Source of the DNA: Ruminococcus sp.
GTDB taxonomy: Bacteria > Bacillota > Clostridia > Oscillospirales > Ruminococcaceae
Direction of reading: 5' to 3'
Assembly: GCA_015066805.1 (NCBI GenBank)
Contig: SVNP01000008.1
Location: forward strand, 1 to 64,000
DNA: 64,000 bases
Positions 15,766 to 24,786 of the stretch are shown here, in pieces; position 1 is the stretch's first letter, and every line of letters starts with the position of its first letter. Under the pieces are notes generated by a model, which worked only from the letters and a program-made list of their open reading frames with translations, had not been told where the DNA came from and did no database searches. The translations under genes and the position numbers were made by a program.

Positions 15766-17592
15766 TCAGCTTGCGGGTTCATAGGAGATGCCCAGATAAT
15801 CTCCCCGTTCGTTGTAGCTGATCTCGGCATAGCCGTAAACAGTATAGCTGCCGCGTGTAATGATCTCGTTCCAGGAAAGATCGCAGCGATTGGTAAAGGT
15901 GGGGTCGTAGTTATGCCATGCACCGTCATACCAGGCCTGGCACCAGTAATGATCTCCCGTGTTATGGGTGGCATATACAATACGGGTTTGGTAGCCTGCA
16001 AGCTGCAGGAAGTAATCCGTGGTAGCCGCCAGATAGTAGCAAACACCGCGTCCGTTTGCAAGGGTATATTCCACCAGAGTATCCCAGCCTGCGGCTTCCA
16101 GCTCTGCAAAGGTACGGGTGTCCTCAATGCGGCGGTAGCGGAAATTGGTGGAGGTATAGGTGTAAATGCTGTTGGCTGTGGTGCCGGAAAGCAGCAGCAG
16201 ATCTGCCACCTTTGCCCGCAGGGCAGTAGATGCTACACCGTTTTCATCAATGATGTAAGAATCCACAGTAGTGGAAACCGCCATGGTGCCGTTGCTGTTA
16301 AAGTAATAATACTTTCCATCGGTCAGCAGCCAGCCGGTGTACAATGAGCCATCCTCATTGCAGAAATAACGGGCATCATCGGTATCAAACCAGCCTTCTC
16401 CCATTCTTCTGCCCAGGGCATCCAGTGCGTATTGTACATCATCAACGGTGATAATGCCTGTCAGCATGGCACCATTCTCATCAAAGTAGTAAGTATATCC
16501 GTCAATGAACTGCCATCCGCTGCACATCATACCCATGGGATTAAAATAATAGGTGATGCCGTCAATGGTCTGCCATGCAGTCTGGATCACACCATTTTCA
16601 TCGCAGTAATAGTGATTTTCCTCTACCGTCAGCCAACCGCTCTGCAGTACGCCGTCCGCATTGGAATAATAGCGATTGCCGTCAGTCTCAAAAAAGCCTG
16701 TTTGCAGACTGCCCGTTTCAGTGAAGTAATAAACCGCATCGGCAATGGTCTGAAAACCAGTCTGCATCCTGTAATCATCGGAAAAATAATACAAGCTGCC
16801 GTCGATGCTCTGCATACCCGTTACCGCATCGCCCGTGCGTGGATCAAAATAAGCCACGGTGCCGTCGGTAAAGGTGTACCATTCCAGATATTGCAGACCG
16901 TTTTCATCAAAAGCATAAGGCAGACCGTCAATGGTGTGTTCTCCCACATATGCACCGGTCTCCGGCGTGAGATAATACCGGCAATCACCCATAATCAGCC
17001 ATTGATACCGTCCCTTGCCTTCTTCATTGAAGTAGTAACGGTTGCCGTGAATGCTCTGCCAGCCCAGTTGCTGTACGCCGTTTTCGTCAAAAAGATAGGG
17101 CAGTGCATCAATGATGACCTCACCGGTGGCAAGTACACCGTTTTCGTCGGCATAACGGCGGCTGCCGTCTGCATCGGTGATCCAGCCATACTGCAGTACA
17201 CCGTAGCTGTCAAAAAAGCAAAGTCCCAGGTCAGTCAGGGTGATGCCCGTGGCCTTACCGTTTTCCTTGGTCACATAGTATTCTGCATCCCGCCATTGGA
17301 TCCAGCCGTACTGTATGCTGTTGGTGTCGGGCGTATAGTAGTATCGCAGACCGCCTACTGTCTGCCAGCCGGTCTGTAAAACGCCGTTTGGTGCAAAAAG
17401 ATAGAAATTACCGTCAATGATGGTTTCGCCTGTGGCAGCAAAGCCATCTTCCGTTATATAGATGTAACCGTTTGCGGTTTTCAGCCAGCCTGTTTCCTCC
17501 GCTTGTGCAGCAGAGACAGGCAATGCCATGGTGCAAAGAGAAGCCGCAGCGGAAAGCAGGGCGGCGATCCGCCCCATGCAATGATCTTTCAT
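15766..17592 (-). CDS. Wall-binding repeat protein with C-terminal transglutaminase-like domain
   Basis: 608 residues. A signal peptide (to about 29) is followed by roughly twenty copies of a 20-22 residue aromatic/Gly repeat (for example GWQTVGGLRYYYTPD, TIDGITYYFNPMGM), the choline/glucan-binding type, covering about 35-460. The C-terminal 120 residues match a transglutaminase/papain-like fold with Cys in NGRGVCYYLAA, His in TGDHYWCQAWYDG and Asp in HNYDPTF. The repeats probably hold it on a wall or capsular glycan. The catalytic domain could cross-link or cleave protein or peptidoglycan; which is unknown. It is the first gene after the promoter and therefore leads the surface operon. Confidence 0.9.
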   Translation of the reverse strand: MKDHCMGRIAALLSAAASLCTMALPVSAAQAEETGWLKTANGYIYITEDGFAATGETIIDGNFYLFAPNGVLQTGWQTVGGLRYYYTPDTNSIQYGWIQWRDAEYYVTKENGKATGITLTDLGLCFFDSYGVLQYGWITDADGSRRYADENGVLATGEVIIDALPYLFDENGVQQLGWQSIHGNRYYFNEEGKGRYQWLIMGDCRYYLTPETGAYVGEHTIDGLPYAFDENGLQYLEWYTFTDGTVAYFDPRTGDAVTGMQSIDGSLYYFSDDYRMQTGFQTIADAVYYFTETGSLQTGFFETDGNRYYSNADGVLQSGWLTVEENHYYCDENGVIQTAWQTIDGITYYFNPMGMMCSGWQFIDGYTYYFDENGAMLTGIITVDDVQYALDALGRRMGEGWFDTDDARYFCNEDGSLYTGWLLTDGKYYYFNSNGTMAVSTTVDSYIIDENGVASTALRAKVADLLLLSGTTANSIYTYTSTNFRYRRIEDTRTFAELEAAGWDTLVEYTLANGRGVCYYLAATTDYFLQLAGYQTRIVYATHNTGDHYWCQAWYDGAWHNYDPTFTNRCDLSWNEIITRGSYTVYGYAEISYNERGDYLGISYEPAS

Positions 17593-17655
17593 ATGAGATA
17601 CCCTTTTCGATTGCAGATGGTTCTTTTTATATCAGCGTATAAATACATAATCTAC

Positions 17656-17684
17656 AGTATACCATTTTTCGGGCTTTTTGTCAA
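17656..17684 (-). promoter_or_regulatory. Promoter of the seven-gene surface operon
   Basis: TTGACA (17684-17679), a 17-base spacer and TATACT (17661-17656) on the minus strand, about 60 bases before the transglutaminase ATG. No other convincing promoter was seen down to the terminator at 10089. Confidence 0.78.
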
Positions 17685-17715
17685 GTTTTGCGGGGAGCTG
17701 TCACAGGTGCCGTTA

Positions 17716-17745
17716 TTGACAATCTGCCGTTTTATGTGTTACAAT
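17716..17745 (+). promoter_or_regulatory. Promoter of the whiA-dnaE operon
   Basis: TTGACA (17716-17721), an 18-base spacer and TACAAT (17740-17745), about 35 bases before the whiA start, divergent from the surface-operon promoter. Confidence 0.72.
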
Positions 17746-17783
17746 ATCGGTATGTAATCTATGGGAAAAGAGAGGGTGTTTGT

Positions 17784-18704
17784 ATGGCATCGTTTTCCAA
17801 CGGGGCAAAAACCGAGATCTGCGCTACGATCCACGGCAAAGAAGCCCGCTTTGCATTTTTGTACGGCATACTGCTTTCCGCACGCCGCCTGACGCATGAC
17901 CGTATCATGCTGCAAACCGAGTGTGAAGCACTGGCCACCTTGCTATCATCTTTGCTGGCGGAGTTTTGCGGTGATATTGTATTTGATACGGAATACCGTA
18001 CCGGCAGCCGCAGACAACCCCTGTGGTGTTATTCCTTGCAGGAGGCCCCTGCGGTGCAGGCGCTACTGGATACCTTTTCCATTGAACCGGAGCGTCGTAT
18101 ACCCAATCACCCCCGTTTAACGCAGGAATCCATGCCCATGCTGCTGCGGGGCATCTTTGTGATGAACGGCAGCGTTACGGATCCCACCCGTGAATATCAT
18201 CTGGAGATCGCTTTGCCCGATGCACTTCTTGCAGAGCAGATCCGCAGCGATTTTGCCGCATATTCCATTCAAATGAAAACCACAATGCGGAAGAATGAAA
18301 CCATTCTGTACCTGAAGGACAACGAAACCATCGGTGATGTGCTGACCTTGTTCGGAGCCACCGCTGCAACACTGGATCTCATCGGCACTCAGGTGTTGAA
18401 AAGTGTCCGCAGCCAGACTAACCGCCGCACCAACTGCGATATGGCCAATATAGACAAAACCGTTCGTGCCTGCCGTGAACAGATGGATGCCATCTGTATC
18501 ATCGAGCAGCAGATGGGGCTGGAAAACCTGCCCTTGCCTCTCCAGGAAATGGCGCATCTGCGAGTAGAATACCCCGATGCCTGCCTGCGTGAGCTGGGTG
18601 AACTGACCGAGCCGCCTGTTTCCCGGTCGGGTGTCAATCATCGTCTGAAGAAGCTGTGTGAGATCGCAGCGGCCTTACAAGAAGAAAAGGAGAAAAAACA
18701 GTGA
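17784..18704 (+). CDS. whiA: DNA-binding protein WhiA
   Basis: 306 residues from the ATG at 17784, which has AGAGGG seven bases upstream. The N-terminal two thirds resemble a LAGLIDADG-derived fold (YGILLSARRLTHDR, LLRGIFVMNGSVTDPTREYHLEI). The C-terminal helix-turn-helix domain has NCDMANIDKTVRACREQ, LRVEYPDACLRELGEL and PPVSRSGVNHRLKKL, the WhiA signature. WhiA controls sporulation or cell division genes in Actinobacteria and Firmicutes. In many relatives it follows yvcJ-yvcK; here it starts an operon that leads into dnaE. Downstream gene overlap (GTGA) suggests coupling. Confidence 0.95.
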   Translation: MASFSNGAKTEICATIHGKEARFAFLYGILLSARRLTHDRIMLQTECEALATLLSSLLAEFCGDIVFDTEYRTGSRRQPLWCYSLQEAPAVQALLDTFSIEPERRIPNHPRLTQESMPMLLRGIFVMNGSVTDPTREYHLEIALPDALLAEQIRSDFAAYSIQMKTTMRKNETILYLKDNETIGDVLTLFGATAATLDLIGTQVLKSVRSQTNRRTNCDMANIDKTVRACREQMDAICIIEQQMGLENLPLPLQEMAHLRVEYPDACLRELGELTEPPVSRSGVNHRLKKLCEIAAALQEEKEKKQ

Positions 18705-19333
18705 AAAAAGCCATTTTATTTGATCTGGATGGAACCCTGTGGGATTCCTCCGAGCAGGTGATCGCCGCATGGAATCGTTGTATTCGGGAGGAACTGCATC
18801 GCACAGAGCAATTTACACTGGCACAGATGCAGAGCTATATGGGCAAAACCATGGAAGAGATCGCTGCTTTGATGTTTCCCATGGAAAGCGAAGCCCTGCG
18901 CTGTGAATATCTTGCAAGCTGTACCGCTGCGGAGCATGATTATCTGGCAGATCATCCTGCTGCCCTGTATACCGGCTCCCGAGAGATCATAGAGGCCTTG
19001 GCAAAGGAATATACGCTGGGCATCGTCAGCAATTGTCAGGATGGATATATCGAGTGCTATCTGGCACAATGCGGCTTTGCGTCCTGTTTTTCGGATATAG
19101 AATGTGCGGGCCGTACCGGCAGACCCAAAGGGGAAAATATCCGTCTGGTGATGGAGCGCAACGGCATTACCGATTGCATTTATGTGGGCGATACCCGCGG
19201 CGATGAGGAAGCTGCCGAGTTCGCAGGTGTTCCCTTTGTCCATGCAGCCTATGGCTTTGGCGTTGCCCAAAATGCTGCCGCTGTATTGCAGGATATTCGT
19301 GAGCTGCCGGCTGTTGCTGCAAAACTGCTTTGA
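18701..19333 (+). CDS. HAD family hydrolase (phosphoglycolate phosphatase-like)
   Basis: 210 residues beginning with GTG at 18701, which overlaps the whiA stop by four bases; AAAGGAG precedes it. HAD motifs are in order: ILFDLDGTLWDSS (nucleophile Asp), GIVSNCQ (motif II), a Lys in GRPKGENI (motif III) and VGDTRGDEEAA (motif IV). The cap between residues 15 and 85 is helical, subclass I, as in phosphoglycolate phosphatases and beta-phosphoglucomutases. The exact phosphate ester is not predictable. Co-transcribed with whiA and dnaE. Confidence 0.88.
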   Translation: MKKAILFDLDGTLWDSSEQVIAAWNRCIREELHRTEQFTLAQMQSYMGKTMEEIAALMFPMESEALRCEYLASCTAAEHDYLADHPAALYTGSREIIEALAKEYTLGIVSNCQDGYIECYLAQCGFASCFSDIECAGRTGRPKGENIRLVMERNGITDCIYVGDTRGDEEAAEFAGVPFVHAAYGFGVAQNAAAVLQDIRELPAVAAKLL

Positions 19334-19365
19334 TTTTGAAATGATCGTGAAGGGAGGCTCCGTTT

Positions 19366-22300
19366 GTGGATTCTTTTGTACATCTCCATGTGCATACCGA
19401 GTATTCCTTGCTGGACGGTGCCTGCCGCATCAAGGAATTGATTGCCGCAGTGAAGGCTTTGGGGCAAAAAGCAGTCGCCATTACCGATCATGGTGTACTG
19501 TATGGTGCTGTTCCGTTTTTTCAGGCTGCTCAGGCTGAAGGCATCCGACCCATTATCGGCTGCGAGATTTATGTGGCACCCCGTTCCCGTTTTCAGAAGG
19601 AATCGGCTTTGGACAGCCGCCCCTATCATCTCACATTGCTGTGCAAGAACGAAACAGGCTATGGAAATCTGATCCGTCTGGTGTCCCAAGCCCATCTGGA
19701 GGGCTTTTATCGCAAGCCCCGAGCCGACCGTGAGCTGCTGGAGCGGTATCACGAAGGCTTGATCGCCCTTTCAGGCTGTGTCAGCGGTGAAATTGCACGT
19801 CTGCTGCTGGAGGGCAATTATGCTGCTGCCAAAGCCGCTGCCCTGCGGGATGACAAGCTGTTTGGCAGAGGAAATTATTATCTGGAAGTCCACCACCATG
19901 ATCTGGCGGAGGAAGCTACGGTACGTAGGGGCTTAAAACAGATCTCTGCGGAAACAGGAATTCCTCTTGCGGCCGCCAATGATGTGCACTATCTTCGGAA
20001 AGAGGATGCGGTGGTGCAGCGCACTTTGGTTTGTATCCAGACTGCCACCACGCTTTCCGCTCCGGCTTCCATGGTGCTGCCCAATGACACCTTCTATCTG
20101 CGGTCTTCCGCTGAAATGCACGCTCTCTTTGCCGATTGTCCCGAGGCTGTGACCAATACGGTCACCATTGCCAAAATGTGTGATTTCTCTTTCACCTTCG
20201 GACAGATCCACCTGCCCAAGTTTTGTGCTGAGGGTGTCACCGATGCCGACGCATATCTGCGGCAGCTTGCGTGGGAAGGGCTGAAAGCACGCTACGGCAC
20301 TGCTCCCGCCGCAGAGGTGACCGACCGGCTGCAATATGAGCTGGATGTGATCGGCCGTATGGGCTATGTGGATTATTTCCTGATCGTGCGGGATTTTATC
20401 TGCTATGCCAAAGAGCATGATATTCCCGTAGGTCCCGGCAGAGGCTCCGGTGCAGGCAGCCTTTGTGCGTATTGCATTGGCATTACTAACATAGACCCCA
20501 TCAAAAACGGACTGCTGTTTGAACGGTTTCTCAATCCCGAGCGTGTCAGTATGCCCGATTTTGATATAGACTTTTGTATTCTGGGGCGTCAGAAGGTCAT
20601 TGATTATGTCGTTCGACGTTACGGAGAAGATCACGTTGCACAGATCATTGCCTTTGATACTATGAAAGCAAAGGCTGCTGTGCGGGATACGGGCAGAGCC
20701 ATGGATCTGCCCTATGCCCTTTGTGACCGTGTAGCAAAATGTATTCCCCAGGATATTCATATGACGCTTTCCCGTGCATTGGAGGAATCAGAAGAACTGC
20801 GGAATCTATATAACACCAATGACAGTGTGCATCGGCTGATAGACCGTGCTATGGCTTTAGAGGGGATGCCCCGGCATACCACCACTCATGCGGCAGGTGT
20901 TGTGATCTCTGCTGCTCCGGTGGCAGAGAAAGTGCCACTGCAGCAAAATGAAGGTGTGACCGTTACGCAGTATACTATGCTGGAACTGGAGCAGCTTGGC
21001 CTTCTGAAAATGGATTTTCTGGGTCTGCGGAATCTTACGGTGATACGGGCAACAGAACGTTCCATACAAAAATATCGCCCGCAGTTTTCTGTGTCTGCTC
21101 TGCCGGAGGATGACCCTGCGGTATTCCGTATGCTGTCCAAAGGGGACAGCATTGGTGTGTTTCAGATGGAATCCGACGGCTTGCGGCGTGTACTGAAACA
21201 GATGGAACCACGATGTATGGCAGATCTGACTACGCTGCTCTCTTTGTACCGTCCCGGCCCCATGGATTCCATTCCCAGATATCTGAAGTGCCGCAGAGAT
21301 CCTGCTGCGGTGGTGTATGAGCATCCCTTACTTAAGCCCATTCTGGAAGAAACCTATGGCTGCATTGTGTATCAGGAGCAGGTTATGGAGATCTGCCGCA
21401 GTCTGGCAGGATATTCCTACGGTCGTGCCGATCTGGTGCGCCGTGCTATGGCAAAAAAGAAGCATGATGTCATGGAAAAGGAACGATCTGTTTTCCTTTG
21501 GGGCGATGATAGCTGTCCCGGTGCTGTCAAAAACGGTGTGCCGGAAACGGTTGCCAATGCCATTTTTGATAAAATGGCAGCCTTTGCCAGCTATGCATTC
21601 AATAAATCCCATGCGGCGGCCTATGCACGCATTGCCTATGAGACCGCCTATCTCAAATGCCATTGCTACCGTGAGTACATGGCTGCGCTGCTCACCAGTG
21701 TGCTGGGCAGTACCGATAAAATGCTGCAATATATTGATGATTGCGAAACCCATGGCATAGCCATACTGCCGCCTCATGTCAATAACAGTCAAGGCGGGTT
21801 TTCGGCAGAGGAAGCAGGTGTTCGGTTTGGTCTGCTGGCCATCCGCGGGCTGGGTAGCAATGTGATCTCTGCACTGATCCGTCAGCGGAACGCAGGGGGT
21901 GCATATCGTGATCTGACGGATTTTTGCCGAAGAAATGCAGGCCCCGAGCTGAACAAACGAGCCGTGGAGGGGCTGATCCGTGCAGGTGCATTTGACGGCA
22001 TGGGACAGAATCGGCGGCAGATGCTGGAACGCTGCGAGCAGATGATAGATGCCATGCTCCATGAAAGCCGCAGAGTCATAACGGGGCAGCTTTCCCTGTT
22101 TGGCGGAGAGGATCCTGTCGGTACGCCTATGGAGATCACCTTTCCCGATGTACCGGAGTATCCCGATGCCTTGCTGCTGCGTCTGGAAAAGGAAGTGACA
22201 GGTCTTTATCTGTCGGGACATCCCCTCAGAAGATGGAATGCCCATCGGCAGTTGCTGCGGATGCACGATGTGGCGGATACGGCACATTATGCGGACGGAG

Positions 22301-22809
22301 CTAAGATCACGCTGCTGTGTATGCCGGAGGAGATCCGGCAGCACCGCACGAAAAACGGAGAGCTGATGTGTTTCTTCCGCGGAGAGGATCCATCGGGATG
22401 TTGCGAGTGTGTAGTGTTCCCCAAGTTGTATGAGTCCGCACAACACGTTTTGCAGCCCGAAAGCGTGATCTATGTGGAAGGTACCATATCCCGTCGGGAT
22501 GACCGTATCTCTCTGCGCTGTGATCTGATCCTGACAGAAGCCCAATGGGAAGAGACATTGCAAAGCTATATGCTGTGCTGCAAAATAGATGACAATGATA
22601 CTGCATTGCTGCAGCAGTTTTTGCAGCGGATCGTTCCCCGACACCCCGGGGAAACGCCCTATTGTCTTTGGTTTCAGACCGGCCGCAGATATCTGCGCCC
22701 AAGGCAGAAAACAGGTCTGCATATTTCCAATCTGCTGCTGCAGGATCTGGAACGTATGGGGTTGCCCATCTCTCATTGTGCATTGATTGAAAAGAAAGGA
22801 ATCGACTGA
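19366..22809 (+). CDS. dnaE: DNA polymerase III subunit alpha
   Basis: 1147 residues, usual for DnaE. The GTG start at 19366 has GGGAGG nine bases upstream. The N-terminal PHP domain begins HLHVHTEYSLLDGACRI. The polymerase core has VGPGRGSGAGSLCAYC, MPDFDIDFC (catalytic Asp pair) and HAAGVVIS. The finger region follows with FNKSHAAAYARIAYETAYLK. The C-terminal part has a tandem HhH and an OB-fold (TGLYLSGHPLRRW, LMCFFRGEDPSGCCECVVF). In low-GC Firmicutes DnaE works with PolC at the replication fork. It ends directly at the start of the next gene. Confidence 0.97.
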   Translation: MDSFVHLHVHTEYSLLDGACRIKELIAAVKALGQKAVAITDHGVLYGAVPFFQAAQAEGIRPIIGCEIYVAPRSRFQKESALDSRPYHLTLLCKNETGYGNLIRLVSQAHLEGFYRKPRADRELLERYHEGLIALSGCVSGEIARLLLEGNYAAAKAAALRDDKLFGRGNYYLEVHHHDLAEEATVRRGLKQISAETGIPLAAANDVHYLRKEDAVVQRTLVCIQTATTLSAPASMVLPNDTFYLRSSAEMHALFADCPEAVTNTVTIAKMCDFSFTFGQIHLPKFCAEGVTDADAYLRQLAWEGLKARYGTAPAAEVTDRLQYELDVIGRMGYVDYFLIVRDFICYAKEHDIPVGPGRGSGAGSLCAYCIGITNIDPIKNGLLFERFLNPERVSMPDFDIDFCILGRQKVIDYVVRRYGEDHVAQIIAFDTMKAKAAVRDTGRAMDLPYALCDRVAKCIPQDIHMTLSRALEESEELRNLYNTNDSVHRLIDRAMALEGMPRHTTTHAAGVVISAAPVAEKVPLQQNEGVTVTQYTMLELEQLGLLKMDFLGLRNLTVIRATERSIQKYRPQFSVSALPEDDPAVFRMLSKGDSIGVFQMESDGLRRVLKQMEPRCMADLTTLLSLYRPGPMDSIPRYLKCRRDPAAVVYEHPLLKPILEETYGCIVYQEQVMEICRSLAGYSYGRADLVRRAMAKKKHDVMEKERSVFLWGDDSCPGAVKNGVPETVANAIFDKMAAFASYAFNKSHAAAYARIAYETAYLKCHCYREYMAALLTSVLGSTDKMLQYIDDCETHGIAILPPHVNNSQGGFSAEEAGVRFGLLAIRGLGSNVISALIRQRNAGGAYRDLTDFCRRNAGPELNKRAVEGLIRAGAFDGMGQNRRQMLERCEQMIDAMLHESRRVITGQLSLFGGEDPVGTPMEITFPDVPEYPDALLLRLEKEVTGLYLSGHPLRRWNAHRQLLRMHDVADTAHYADGAKITLLCMPEEIRQHRTKNGELMCFFRGEDPSGCCECVVFPKLYESAQHVLQPESVIYVEGTISRRDDRISLRCDLILTEAQWEETLQSYMLCCKIDDNDTALLQQFLQRIVPRHPGETPYCLWFQTGRRYLRPRQKTGLHISNLLLQDLERMGLPISHCALIEKKGID

Positions 22810-24024
22810 ATGCCCCACTATGAAGTAATATCTCCCGCCCTGGAGCAGGAGATTGAAGAAAACCGTCGTCGGGGATGGCGTTCTCCCTATGCCTGCCCCG
22901 ATGCCGCTGTGATCCGTCGTGCAAAACGCCAAAGTGATGTTCCCACCATGCTGCGCCCGCCTTTTTCTAAAGATGCGGACAAGATCCTCAACAGTGCGTT
23001 TTACAATCGTTACGCTGATAAAACGCAGGTGTTTTCATTTTACCGCAATGATGACATTTCCCGCCGTGCGCTGCATGTACAGCTTGTATCGCGCATTGCA
23101 CGCAACATCGGCAGTGTACTGGGATTGAATACCGATCTCATTGAAGCCATTGCCATTGGCCATGATATGGGACACACCCCGTTTGGTCATGCGGGAGAAT
23201 CTGCACTGCACGCATTGTATCATAAGCACACAGGACGCTGTTTTCGTCATAATCTGCATGGAATTCGTGTGCTGGATGCCATGGTGCCCTATAATATTTC
23301 CTTGCAGACGCTGGATGGCATACTCTGCCATAACGGTGAACTGCCCCAGGCAGAATATCATCCTGCGCTCACGCTTGATTTTGCCGCCTTTGATGAACGC
23401 ACCCGAAGATGCTATCTGGATGAAACAGGGAAGGATGTGCCGCTGATTCCTTTTACCCTGGAGGGCTGCCTTGTGCGCCTTTGTGATATGATTGCATACA
23501 TCGGCAAAGATCGGCAGGATGCTGTAAAAGCAAGGCTGGTTGCTTCTGAGGATGTGTTTTCTGCAACTCTCATCGGCAAAACCAATGCAGAGGTCATCAA
23601 CAATCTGGAGGTCAATCTGATTGAAAACAGCTACGGCAAGCCCTATCTGCGGCTGGATGAGGAGCATTTCCGTGCCATGAAGCAGTGCAAGGAGGAGAAC
23701 TATCGTAAGCTGTATTTTGATGAGAAGGTGCAGGGACAGGTGCGTGACAGTATCATTCCCATGATGGAGCAGCTTTACGAGGCGATCCGGAAGGATGCTG
23801 TGACACAGGATGCATCCAGTGCGCTGTACCGCCATCATATAGCCATTGTAGAGGAAAAACGGCGGTGGTATCGGACAGAAATACCCTATGCCGCATCCGA
23901 TCCCGATGATCTGACTGTAGATTTTATTGCCGCCATGACAGATGATTATTTTGTGGATTACTATCGGCAGCGGTTCCCTGAGAGTAAGTATAAAATTCAA
24001 TATACCGGCTATTTTGATGTGTAA
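22810..24024 (+). CDS. HD-domain dGTPase-like deoxynucleoside triphosphate hydrolase
   Basis: 404 residues. RPPFSKDADKILNSAFYNRYADKTQVF near the N-terminus is the dGTPase family's opening block, and IAIGHDMGHTPFGHAGE holds the catalytic His-Asp metal site. LVRLCDMIAYIGKDRQDA carries the later conserved Asp. Such enzymes remove triphosphate from dGTP (or other dNTPs) and tune dNTP pools. The ATG follows the dnaE stop with no gap (TGAATG), with GAAAGGAA inside dnaE as ribosome binding site, so polymerase and dNTP hydrolase are coupled. A fit between replication and precursor control is plausible. Confidence 0.88.
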   Translation: MPHYEVISPALEQEIEENRRRGWRSPYACPDAAVIRRAKRQSDVPTMLRPPFSKDADKILNSAFYNRYADKTQVFSFYRNDDISRRALHVQLVSRIARNIGSVLGLNTDLIEAIAIGHDMGHTPFGHAGESALHALYHKHTGRCFRHNLHGIRVLDAMVPYNISLQTLDGILCHNGELPQAEYHPALTLDFAAFDERTRRCYLDETGKDVPLIPFTLEGCLVRLCDMIAYIGKDRQDAVKARLVASEDVFSATLIGKTNAEVINNLEVNLIENSYGKPYLRLDEEHFRAMKQCKEENYRKLYFDEKVQGQVRDSIIPMMEQLYEAIRKDAVTQDASSALYRHHIAIVEEKRRWYRTEIPYAASDPDDLTVDFIAAMTDDYFVDYYRQRFPESKYKIQYTGYFDV

Positions 24025-24029
24025 AGGGC

Positions 24030-24058
24030 TTGCTTTTTTTGCAGGAATCCTGTATAAT
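24030..24058 (+). promoter_or_regulatory. Promoter of pyrE
   Basis: TTGCTT (24030-24035), a 17-base spacer and a perfect TATAAT (24053-24058). Transcription would begin near 24065, immediately before the leader hairpin. Confidence 0.7.
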
Positions 24059-24067
24059 ACAAAGGTG

Positions 24068-24089
24068 GGCATACTTGTGTAAGTATGCC
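24068..24089 (+). promoter_or_regulatory. Perfect inverted repeat in the pyrE 5' leader
   Basis: GGCATACTT (24068-24076), GTGT, AAGTATGCC (24081-24089): a 9-bp perfect stem with a tetraloop at the very 5' end of the expected transcript. There is no U run after it, so it is not a normal terminator. It may be an operator covering the start site or an mRNA-stabilising 5' hairpin. Confidence 0.6.
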
Positions 24090-24114
24090 AGAATTCGGAA
24101 AGGCGGAATATAAC

Positions 24115-24768
24115 ATGACTTACAAAGAGGAATTTATTCGGTTTATGGTTGAGTGCGGCGTGCTGACCTTTGGTGAGTTTACCCTGAAGAGCGGCAGAAA
24201 GGCTCCCTACTTCATCAATGCCGGTAATTACAAGACCGGCAAGCAGCTTTGCCGACTGGGCGAGTATTATGCAGCCTGCATGAAGGAAAACGGTATGGAG
24301 GCCGAGGTTCTGTTCGGACCTGCATACAAGGGTATTTCCCTGGCTGCTGCTGCTGCGGTTGCTCTGTGGAAAGAACACGGTACGGAGGTCGGCTTCTGCT
24401 ACGATCGTAAGGAAGTCAAGGATCATGGTGAGGGCGGTATGCTGGTCGGCAGTGCTTTGAATGACGGCACCAAGGTTGTTATCATCGAGGACGTTATGAC
24501 ATCCGGCAAGGCTCTGCGTGAGGTATACCCCAAGCTCAAATCCATGGCCGATGTGGATATTACCGGCATGGTCATTACCGTAGATCGTCAGGAGCGTGGC
24601 CTGAACACCGAGAAATCCGCAGTGCAGGAAGTGAAAGAGGAATTCGGTGTGGATGTAAAGGCGATCGTTACCATGAGCGATATCATTGATGCCATTGAAC
24701 ACGGTGTCATCGAGGGCAAGGAATATCTGCCTCAGATGCGTGCTTACCGTGAGCAGTACGGCGTGTAA
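24115..24768 (+). CDS. pyrE: Orotate phosphoribosyltransferase
   Basis: 217 residues from the ATG at 24115, which has AAGGCGG about nine bases upstream. FTLKSGRKAPYFINAGNY and the PRPP-binding motif VVIIEDVMTSGKALRE are characteristic. FGPAYKGISLAAAAAVAL and FCYDRKEVKDHGEGG (catalytic loop Lys and His) complete the site. It converts orotate and PRPP to OMP in pyrimidine synthesis. No other pyr gene is in the window; it has its own promoter and a shared terminator with hpf, so it appears monocistronic. Codon use is visibly more biased than its neighbours, suggesting strong expression. Confidence 0.95.
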   Translation: MTYKEEFIRFMVECGVLTFGEFTLKSGRKAPYFINAGNYKTGKQLCRLGEYYAACMKENGMEAEVLFGPAYKGISLAAAAAVALWKEHGTEVGFCYDRKEVKDHGEGGMLVGSALNDGTKVVIIEDVMTSGKALREVYPKLKSMADVDITGMVITVDRQERGLNTEKSAVQEVKEEFGVDVKAIVTMSDIIDAIEHGVIEGKEYLPQMRAYREQYGV

Positions 24769-24786
24769 TTCAAAAATGACCAAAAG

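Noticed and set aside
16000-17400. Possible CRISPR or DNA tandem-repeat array
   Set aside because: The periodic signal comes from protein-level wall-binding repeats; spacing follows codons and the copies differ at most third positions, with no constant direct repeat.
21328-24783. Two open frames over 530 codons antisense to dnaE and the dGTPase/pyrE genes
   Set aside because: They overlie well-identified genes, have no start signals and show no domain.
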